Source: an uncultured Akkermansia sp.
GTDB lineage: Bacteria; Verrucomicrobiota; Verrucomicrobiia; Verrucomicrobiales; Akkermansiaceae
NCBI GenBank assembly: GCA_949296365.1
Contig: CASFPZ010000001.1
Span: 62,001-126,000 of the forward strand
Length of the DNA: 64,000 nt
Direction: 5' to 3'
The notes below the pieces were generated by a model. That model had not been told where the DNA came from, ran no database searches, and saw only the letters and a program-made list of their open reading frames with translations. How positions within the stretch are numbered: the stretch's first letter is position 1; each line of letters opens with the position of its first letter. Positions 57,906 to 64,000 of the stretch are shown piece after piece. The translations under genes were made by a program, and so were the position numbers.

Positions 57906-58721
57906 ATGAGTCAGGAATCATTGACGTGGACAGGGCCAAGGCCTCAAGGCTGGTTAGGCTGGAGTAAATTGGGCGGAGGCATTTTATTAGTGCTGGTGGT
58001 ACTCATGTGGAGTGCCGAAGGCTCGCAGATTAGTTGGAGCGAACTGATTGCAGGATTACCGCAGATTGCTGATTTCATCTCTCGGACGATTCCACCGGAT
58101 TGGGAGATCCTTGGGCGTTTGGTGCGACCTGCTCTTGAAACCGTACAGATTGCCATTTGGGGTACCCTGTTGGGAATCATTATGGCTATTCCTCTGTCTT
58201 TCTTAGCAGCTCGTAATATTAATAAAAGTAAATTTTTGTATACGACAACTCGGCAAGTACTCAACGTGACGCGCGGCATTAACGAATTGATCATGGCGTT
58301 GGTGTTTGTGTCGGCTGTTGGTCTTGGCCCGTTCCCGGGGGTTCTGGCTTTAGCGTTGCATGGCGCTGGAATGTGTGGCAAGTTTTTTGCCGAGAGTATT
58401 GAAGAGATTGATCAAGGCCCGATTGAAGCCTTGCAGTCAACTGGTGCTGGTTCTCTCCAAGTCATCGTATTTGGGGTGTTACCCCAGGTTATTACGGCTT
58501 GGATTGCCACTATTCTCTACCGGTTCGAGGTAAACTTGAGACAGGCAACCGTATTAGGAATGGTCGGTGCTGGTGGCCTTGGCTTTGAATTGGTTAGTAG
58601 TATCAAATTGTTTAAATACCAGGAAACGGCAACGTGTATTATCGTCATTACGGCAATGGTTGTTGCGTCAGATGCAATTTCTAACAAATTAAGGGCGATG
58701 ATTCAGGGTAGCCGCCGATGA
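57906..58721 (+). CDS. phnE: Phosphonate ABC transporter permease
   Basis: 271 residues with about six membrane segments and an EAA-like loop (P-I-E-A-L-Q-S-T-G-A-G) near 175-185, plus the R-F-E-V-N-L-R-Q-A-T-V-L-G-M-V-G-A-G-G-L-G segment typical of PhnE. Forms the inner-membrane channel of the phosphonate importer with PhnC. The iron alcohol dehydrogenase gene follows after 40 bases, probably in the same operon. Confidence 0.93.
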   Translation: MSQESLTWTGPRPQGWLGWSKLGGGILLVLVVLMWSAEGSQISWSELIAGLPQIADFISRTIPPDWEILGRLVRPALETVQIAIWGTLLGIIMAIPLSFLAARNINKSKFLYTTTRQVLNVTRGINELIMALVFVSAVGLGPFPGVLALALHGAGMCGKFFAESIEEIDQGPIEALQSTGAGSLQVIVFGVLPQVITAWIATILYRFEVNLRQATVLGMVGAGGLGFELVSSIKLFKYQETATCIIVITAMVVASDAISNKLRAMIQGSRR

Positions 58722-58761
58722 CTCTTGGCATTGCCTCCATGATATGAACTTTTAATAAACG

Positions 58762-59853
58762 ATGAAATGGAATTATTATAACCCGGTATCGATACATGGT
58801 GGAATCGGTGTTTTAGAAAACCTGCCGACTATTGTTGGGAATCGAACGGCTCTACTAGTTGCGTTCCCTGAAGCTGCTGAATTAGGCCTGTCTCAGCAAG
58901 TCGAAAAACTATTAGGAGACCGATTGCAAGGAGTCATTTTGGATGTGCGACCCAATCCCGATGTTTCTTGGTTACAAGATACGTACGCTGAGGTCTGGCA
59001 ACGTTATGCTCAAGTTGACTGCATTATTGCTTTGGGGGGAGGAAGTTCCATCGATTGTGCCAAGGCCTTGCTATCTGCTACCTCGACGAGGGATTTTAGA
59101 CCATTGCTTGAATGCCTCCGTTCGGGGAGTTCGGTGCCCTTCTGCGGATGCAAAAAATTGATCGCTATACCAACGACAGCCGGAACTGGAAGCGAGGTAA
59201 CGCCATGGGCAACGGTGTGGGATAGTGGAATGGATCGTAAATATTCTTTGCATCTACCCTGGACTTGGGCGGAACATGCTATTGTGGACCCGTCCCTGAT
59301 GGTGTCTTTGCCAAAATCAGTGACGTTGGCAAGCGGATTGGATGCTATGTCGCATGCGCTCGAATCAATTTGGAATGTGAATCGTAACCCTATTTCTGCA
59401 GGATTTGCTTGTCAGGCTATTGGATTGGTCATGGCGACTTTGCCAACCTTGATGAATGATTTGGGGAATGTGGCTCTTCGTAAGAAAATGGCAGAAGCCG
59501 CCCTTAAGGCTGGGTTGGCTTTTTCTAATACAAAAACGGCTCTAGCACATTCTATTTCGTATGAATTTACATTACATAATGGGTTGCCGCACGGTATCGC
59601 TTGCTCGTTCTGTTTGCCGCGTGTGATGCAATTGGCTTTTGGCAGAAATGCTGAGGTTGACAATCTCTTAAAAGATATTTTCCAGGTGCAAACCCCTGTG
59701 AACGCAGTGGAACGATTGACCCAATTCCTTGAATCGATGGGCGTCGCAACTCACCCAGACGCTTATGGTGTAAGCGAAGAAGAATGGGCGTCTCTCGTCA
59801 ACCGGTCATTGGAAGGGGCTCGTGGGAAAAACTTCCTCCCTGGTACTAAATGA
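58762..59853 (+). CDS. Iron-containing alcohol dehydrogenase, phosphonate-associated type
   Basis: 363 residues, Fe-ADH fold. The NAD(P) motif I-A-L-G-G-G-S-S-I-D-C-A-K and a metal site with D in S-G-L-D-A-M-S-H-A and His in H-N-G-L-P-H-G are present. It resembles the phosphonate-metabolism Fe-ADH group (phosphonoacetaldehyde reductase, PhpC-like), which reduces phosphonoacetaldehyde to 2-hydroxyethylphosphonate. Placement directly after phnDCE supports this. No pepM, phosphonatase or C-P lyase gene is in the window. Confidence 0.8.
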   Translation: MKWNYYNPVSIHGGIGVLENLPTIVGNRTALLVAFPEAAELGLSQQVEKLLGDRLQGVILDVRPNPDVSWLQDTYAEVWQRYAQVDCIIALGGGSSIDCAKALLSATSTRDFRPLLECLRSGSSVPFCGCKKLIAIPTTAGTGSEVTPWATVWDSGMDRKYSLHLPWTWAEHAIVDPSLMVSLPKSVTLASGLDAMSHALESIWNVNRNPISAGFACQAIGLVMATLPTLMNDLGNVALRKKMAEAALKAGLAFSNTKTALAHSISYEFTLHNGLPHGIACSFCLPRVMQLAFGRNAEVDNLLKDIFQVQTPVNAVERLTQFLESMGVATHPDAYGVSEEEWASLVNRSLEGARGKNFLPGTK

Positions 59854-59903
59854 CTCATTGAGTTCTGGTCAATTCCCCGATGTCCTGAAGGGATTCTCTC
59901 TCA

Positions 59904-59942
59904 GATAAACTCTCTACATCGCAAGGTGTGGAGAGTTTTATC
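59904..59942 (+). terminator. Terminator of the phn operon
   Basis: A 14-bp stem (59907-59920 with 59925-59938, two G-T pairs) with a GCAA tetraloop. The stem ends in T-rich sequence. It lies about 50 bases after the dehydrogenase stop and may serve both strands. Confidence 0.75.
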
Positions 59943-60054
59943 ATATAGATGCCTGGCATGAATTGACCTCATGAGTGAAAACCCCACGCGAAAGGATCTA
60001 CTGTCGTCAACGTAATTGCAAATAATATGTTCATGTTCGATATTACTTTTTTTG

Positions 60055-62682
60055 TTATTCGTTCTCAAATTGAACATCTGGATATTTCTTTTTGAGGTAA
60101 ATGGTTTGTAGGTTTTTAACATCAGCCTCACTCATGGAAGAAATTTTTTCTTTGAGTTCCATCACTTGCAAAAGCGGTTTTTTCTGTGATTCTGGCAAAT
60201 AATCTTTCCAATCAATACCCATATATTGCATGATCTCAAGTTCATTAGGATCAAAGGGAACAACTCTCGGACTATATGGGAAAAAAACCTCTGATCGACA
60301 GGTAACATACATGTCTTGAACATGATGCCAAATTTTCTCCATTGCCAACTCAAACTGATGATGGTCTTGTTGATCCCAAAATCTTAAAAACCAACGCCAA
60401 TATGAGTTGAGATAAGACGCGTCTTGTTTCTCTAATTTTCTGTATATTCCATACTGCATCAATCTGTTCTGCGATAAAAATCCTCCGGAAACATAATGTG
60501 CCTGGTTGATAGCCGGAGAATCCTTAACTGCCCAGAAAGAAGCCCGTTGCCAATCCTTTAATAACTCTGCGTTCTTTTCAAGTTCGTTGCGTTTCGGGTC
60601 TACTGGTTTCAAGGGCTTCTCTCCATAAGCAAGTTGGTCGTGATAAAAACGTACATCTACAGGAAATCCTGTGCCTTTTTCTAACAATGAAGTAAATATG
60701 CCATTCAATATCGTTTTTGTAGAATAATTATTTAAAATTCTTACATAATATCTACCAGGTTCACATACATAAAAAGATTTATAAACGCCACAACCATTAA
60801 AATCATACGCACGAGTACGAGCCAATACGGGTGCGCTAATGATCTGTTTTATCTCTTCCCCTGAAAATTGAGTTGGTTCTCCAGGTTGAGTTGGTTTTTC
60901 AGGAATATCGTCTTTCCTTACTTCTATCACATAATCCAAACATGAGTCACGACCTCCATCCTGTTTGTCATAATGGTAAAAATACAATGCCAACTCATAC
61001 GAACCTTCCGGTACATCAATAACAGTCCACATATCTGGCCCATCGAACCCCTCTGGATAGTTTTCCCCATTTCTGTCCATTGATTGAGCTGCGGTACGAG
61101 TCCCTGTGTGGGGATTATAGATCACATTGCGATTTTCTAAGACATTCCCTTGGAAGAATTGATTCCAGATTCCACCATCGCTTACATGGTGAGGTCCTAT
61201 CAAACAACGGTTTTCACGTATATATGGTAATTCCTTAAACTCCAATGTGTCGTCTTCCAAAATCCATGGAACGGTGCTAGCGCCAATTTTATCGTTTCGG
61301 GGCTGGTCAGTACCGCAAAGCAATGCCATATGCGCCCCGTAACGTTGGCACCAATCCCCTTGCGTCGCCCAATCTTCCTTCCAAAAAACAATAGGAGACG
61401 TACCCCCTTCACTTAAAAGACGATCGCGTTTGGCCCATTCATTGTCCCAAGCAGAGTTTTGGGGTAATGGTGGAGGAATAGGATTGGAAATCGAATGACG
61501 CTGTTTAGGAAGAGACAACGTATTCCGCGAATTACCTTGATGAATTTCCACCAAGCCTTCTCCGTACGTCGCGGCATACACGTATCCTCCTGGCAACACC
61601 AGGAACGATTTAATGCATGGAAATGCATTTTTTCCAGGAAACTGGCTTTCTTTGATCTTTGTTAATGTTGAAGAATTCAGTAAACACGCACCCTGTTTGC
61701 GAAAACCAACCCAAACTCCTTCCCGGCTCTCCGCGATGCATGTGATGAAATCTTCCGGTAAAAGCTTTTCGGAAGAAACAGTAGATGGGCTGTGAGGAAC
61801 GACAATATCCCAAAGACCTTTGTTCTTTTCTATATAATTCTTTCCCCTTATATAATGCCACTCGGGCTTCCCTGTGCGTTGTTTCCAAAAAGCCAACCCG
61901 CTGTGCGTCCCAAGAAGTACCATCCCATTTTGCAAAACCGATATGTCGTTACACAAATTGGACGGCAATCCTTTTCCCTTTGCCTCAAAGGGCTGTCTCG
62001 AACGGTTGTTTTTATCCCAACTCCATGGCGCCTGCCCCGAATAAAGAAGTTTACGTGGCTCTCTTCCCGATATCACAGAAACGCCACTGCACTGGTAGGC
62101 AATCCATAAATTCCCCTTGCGGTCGTAAACAAGAGAAGCAACCTGGTCTTCCTGCAAGCCGTCCGCCCTGCTCAATGTGTGCCAAGATTCATCTGCCGGA
62201 CAATAGATCGTTACCCCTCCAGATGTTGCTATTGCAACCTCTCCGGTTATCGGAGATACCGACAGATCAAATATCCGTTCTCCTGGTAGCGCATTGTCTC
62301 GATTATAACAGTTCCATTTTTCACCGTTAAACACGAAAACTCCCTGATTATCAGTTCCTATCCAGATTCTACCTTGTTTATCTTCGGCTATTGCATAGCA
62401 ATTAACATGATGTTCTAATCCGGAATAGTAAGATACTTCCATCCAGGAATCCTGATTGCGTTTGCTATAATCTCTTTCAGGATACAAACGATAAACGCCT
62501 TCCCCTTCGCTGATCACCCAAATCGATCCATCTGACGCTAATAAAGCTCCTGTCAAATACTTCGCTGGACAAGGCGGCAATTTCCCGTCAAATTCGATCG
62601 TTCTAGCTTGAACGTATAGAGAAAAAAACGGGAAAATTATACTAATTATACTAATTATACTGATTATACTAAATATCTTCAT
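60055..62682 (-). CDS. Secreted two-component-regulator-propeller-like protein
   Basis: 875 residues with a signal peptide. Residues ~35-350 carry Reg_prop-type repeats (W-I-G-T-D-N-Q-G-V-F, D-R-K-G-N-L-W-I-A-Y and others), the beta-propeller blades found in hybrid two-component sensors of glycan users. Here there is no sensor kinase or HTH part; instead a long unassigned C-terminal half rich in Trp, Tyr and Asn follows (about 400-875). The signal peptide core is encoded by four 9-base repeats. The start lies 6 bases after the stop of the transglutaminase-like gene's C-terminal frame, so they are probably one operon. Confidence 0.75.
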   Translation of the reverse strand: MKIFSIISIISIISIIFPFFSLYVQARTIEFDGKLPPCPAKYLTGALLASDGSIWVISEGEGVYRLYPERDYSKRNQDSWMEVSYYSGLEHHVNCYAIAEDKQGRIWIGTDNQGVFVFNGEKWNCYNRDNALPGERIFDLSVSPITGEVAIATSGGVTIYCPADESWHTLSRADGLQEDQVASLVYDRKGNLWIAYQCSGVSVISGREPRKLLYSGQAPWSWDKNNRSRQPFEAKGKGLPSNLCNDISVLQNGMVLLGTHSGLAFWKQRTGKPEWHYIRGKNYIEKNKGLWDIVVPHSPSTVSSEKLLPEDFITCIAESREGVWVGFRKQGACLLNSSTLTKIKESQFPGKNAFPCIKSFLVLPGGYVYAATYGEGLVEIHQGNSRNTLSLPKQRHSISNPIPPPLPQNSAWDNEWAKRDRLLSEGGTSPIVFWKEDWATQGDWCQRYGAHMALLCGTDQPRNDKIGASTVPWILEDDTLEFKELPYIRENRCLIGPHHVSDGGIWNQFFQGNVLENRNVIYNPHTGTRTAAQSMDRNGENYPEGFDGPDMWTVIDVPEGSYELALYFYHYDKQDGGRDSCLDYVIEVRKDDIPEKPTQPGEPTQFSGEEIKQIISAPVLARTRAYDFNGCGVYKSFYVCEPGRYYVRILNNYSTKTILNGIFTSLLEKGTGFPVDVRFYHDQLAYGEKPLKPVDPKRNELEKNAELLKDWQRASFWAVKDSPAINQAHYVSGGFLSQNRLMQYGIYRKLEKQDASYLNSYWRWFLRFWDQQDHHQFELAMEKIWHHVQDMYVTCRSEVFFPYSPRVVPFDPNELEIMQYMGIDWKDYLPESQKKPLLQVMELKEKISSMSEADVKNLQTIYLKKKYPDVQFENE
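62635..62670 (-). repeat. Four tandem 9-base repeats in a signal peptide
   Basis: Minus strand: four copies of AGTATAAT[T/C], one C variant, encoding Ser-Ile-Ile four times in the hydrophobic core (residues 5-16) of the propeller protein. Copy number changes would stay in frame and lengthen or shorten the core. Confidence 0.75.
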
Positions 62683-62688
62683 AACTCC

Positions 62689-62901
62689 TTAATTTAATTT
62701 TATCTGTTCTATTTTTTTCAAATATTGTTTGATTGTAAAATCATCTTTTTGTGATTTAGCAATATTTAAGCCTATTGTCAATAAGTCTTTCAAATACTCT
62801 TTATTGCTATATGATATTGGGTAGGATTTTACAAATTCATGTGCCACATCATTCAATCTTTCATTCTTCCAAGAACCTAGTAAATCAATATACAAATTCA
62901 C
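62689..62901 (-). CDS. C-terminal part of frameshifted transglutaminase-like protein
   Basis: A GTG-started 70-codon frame that is not a free gene in my view. In this frame the sequence upstream of the GTG reads on without a stop for over 30 codons (to about 63015), as F-F-L-Q-E-V-I-S-S-L-E-T and similar, continuing the helical C-terminus of the upstream transglutaminase-like gene. The shift is +1 relative to the upstream frame. It therefore represents the C-terminus of that protein. Confidence 0.6.
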   Translation of the reverse strand: MNLYIDLLGSWKNERLNDVAHEFVKSYPISYSNKEYLKDLLTIGLNIAKSQKDDFTIKQYLKKIEQIKLN

Positions 62902-62920
62902 AAACCTCTTCCTTGTATTG

Positions 62921-64000
62921 TTACAAGTTTCTAACGAAGAAATGACCTCTTGAAGGAAAAAAACAAATTTTCTTTTTTGTTTGAGATTTAATTTTGTCAG
63001 ATAAACAATACTCTTTCATTCTTTGTAAAATATTGCTGCTTGTTTTATGATCATAATGAATCTTCATTTCAGAAAGTTCGGAGATGTTCTCGCAAATGAG
63101 TTTCCACGCATTTCTCAAATAAATTTCTTGAGATGTGGCAGATTCTTTCTTATCTACTAAATATGATAGGATATGAAGTATTTCTTTGTTTTTTATCCCT
63201 TTCATTTTAGGGATTACATGACTTTGAATAATATATTCCATAAATGCGGGTTCTTCATGAAAAGCTGTCTGAAGCCCTTTCATAATATTTTTTAAATTTA
63301 ATCCAAATTGTTTTTTTGAGATTTTTCGTAATTTTGCTTCCCATGCTGGATAATTTTTTCTGTTACATTTTATTGATTCTTCAACTAGTTGATCTCGCAG
63401 AGACAAATCTTTTACTAGACAAGCCCAATAAAACATAGTGGTTCTCTTTCTATTGTCAGACAGACCTAAATAATGATCTAGTACCTGAATCATGATAGCA
63501 GGGCCTTCCCAGGGGATAGAGAGCCCACCCTGTATCCAATTCCATCCTCCACACACATTATTGCCGATGACCCAATTGTTTTCAGATTTTTTCCAGATAA
63601 ATGCACAGTGCCCTGGCTGTCCTACCGGATATGCAGGGATACCTTTAACTCTGCAGAAACCACTAGCACCTTTTGAAACGGCTCCACAAACTCCCCCATA
63701 CTCAATATATAATTGCAATGAAATAGGTTTGTTATCATAGAATAGGCTTCCTTGATGAACACTAATCCCATTCTTGTTTTTAGACCGATATGGAATAAAC
63801 CCAGTCGCCACATCACCGATATTTGATGGCTTTACCTTGTCTTTTTTATCTAAGTAGTCAAGGGCCCATTGATAATCACTCGGATCTCCTATAGATTCTA
63901 TAGTCATCAGAAGAATACTCATTTCCCACGGCCGAAGATGCTCAAATTGCGGAAATAACCGACCTTCTAAATAAGATTTCTTATAATAATCTATCTTAGA
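62921..64000 (-). CDS. Transglutaminase-like protein, partial and frameshifted
   Basis: The frame is open to the window edge (26 codons before the ATG at 63922, no stop), so the 5' end is missing. Residues in G-G-V-C-G-A-V-S and G-F-C-R-V-K-G-I-P-A, then G-H-C-A-F-I-W match the Cys-His core of transglutaminase/protease-like folds. The C-terminal half is alpha-helical and unassigned. Its final ~20 codons (P-S-R-G-H-F-F) look out of frame: a +1 shift near the homopolymers 62957-62963 (A7) and 62973-62978 (T6) would join it to 62689-62901. Substrate unknown. Co-directional with the propeller protein. Confidence 0.72.
   Translation of the reverse strand, partial: SKIDYYKKSYLEGRLFPQFEHLRPWEMSILLMTIESIGDPSDYQWALDYLDKKDKVKPSNIGDVATGFIPYRSKNKNGISVHQGSLFYDNKPISLQLYIEYGGVCGAVSKGASGFCRVKGIPAYPVGQPGHCAFIWKKSENNWVIGNNVCGGWNWIQGGLSIPWEGPAIMIQVLDHYLGLSDNRKRTTMFYWACLVKDLSLRDQLVEESIKCNRKNYPAWEAKLRKISKKQFGLNLKNIMKGLQTAFHEEPAFMEYIIQSHVIPKMKGIKNKEILHILSYLVDKKESATSQEIYLRNAWKLICENISELSEMKIHYDHKTSSNILQRMKEYCLSDKIKSQTKKKICFFPSRGHFFVRNL

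Noticed and set aside
62972-62980. A-AAA-AAG slippery heptamer as a programmed -1 frameshift site
   Set aside because: It is in the right phase for -1 slippage, but the downstream frame is +1 relative to the upstream one, so -1 slippage would not join them.

Overview
The window is a chromosomal segment from a Gram-negative bacterium. It encodes a TonB-dependent receptor, an energy transducer TonB, a lipoprotein VanX-type dipeptidase and an LpxH-like domain, so it has an outer membrane. The RpoD with a Lys/Ala/Thr-rich N-terminal extension, the pfam07399-type Na+/H+ antiporter, the type-B L31, GH97 and GH36-like glycosidases and the frequent lack of Shine-Dalgarno sequences suggest the PVC superphylum, most likely a Verrucomicrobiota member living on host or plant glycans. 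This placement is inference: no rRNA is present.

Layout. 0-9.5 kb: DUF4143 ATPase, SWIM-finger protein, degenerate YugP-like membrane protein, cobalamin adenosyltransferase, QueE, acyltransferase, Pgi, Sel1-repeat protein and RlmI-like methyltransferase. 9.6 kb: tRNA-Arg(CCT) with a good promoter. 9.7-15.6 kb: a tightly packed TonB receptor / LolD-MacB-type ATPase / FtsX-type permease operon. 15.7-25.1 kb: dnaG, rpoD, VanX-type dipeptidase, Na+/H+ antiporter, ribE, and an unusual glycosyltransferase-LpxH-like fusion. 25.5-29.7 kb: dnaK, groES and groEL; dnaK has a sigma-54-type promoter. 29.8-36.6 kb: tonB, CBS/DRTGG pyrophosphatase, membrane protein, rpmE2, GH36-like glycosidase, LMW phosphatase. 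36.7-41.8 kb (minus strand): purE-pyrR-pyrB-pyrC-trmO and a beta-lactamase-fold hydrolase.

42-50.4 kb is the accessory stretch: an orphan tyrosine recombinase, an ArsB/NhaD-type permease, a GH97 glycosidase, an N-truncated AlbA/Schlafen-type protein, about 800 bp without a supported gene, two tandem paralogous membrane-anchored coiled-coil proteins, and a phage-structural-like protein. 50.5-56 kb: htpG, ispE, a secreted protein and a DinG-family helicase. 56.2-59.9 kb: phnD-phnC-phnE plus a phosphonate-type iron alcohol dehydrogenase. 60-64 kb: a secreted beta-propeller protein and a transglutaminase-like gene that runs off the window edge and carries a +1 frameshift.

The most interesting items are: the dnaK control region (sigma-54 -24/-12 element, upstream dyads, and a 19-bp element shared with the rpoD leader); the glycosyltransferase/LpxH-like fusion; the YugP-like protein that has lost its HExxH residues; and the paired coiled-coil proteins with a nested-dyad operator beside a phage-like gene. 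I did not find a CRISPR array, a recognisable toxin-antitoxin module or a complete defence island.
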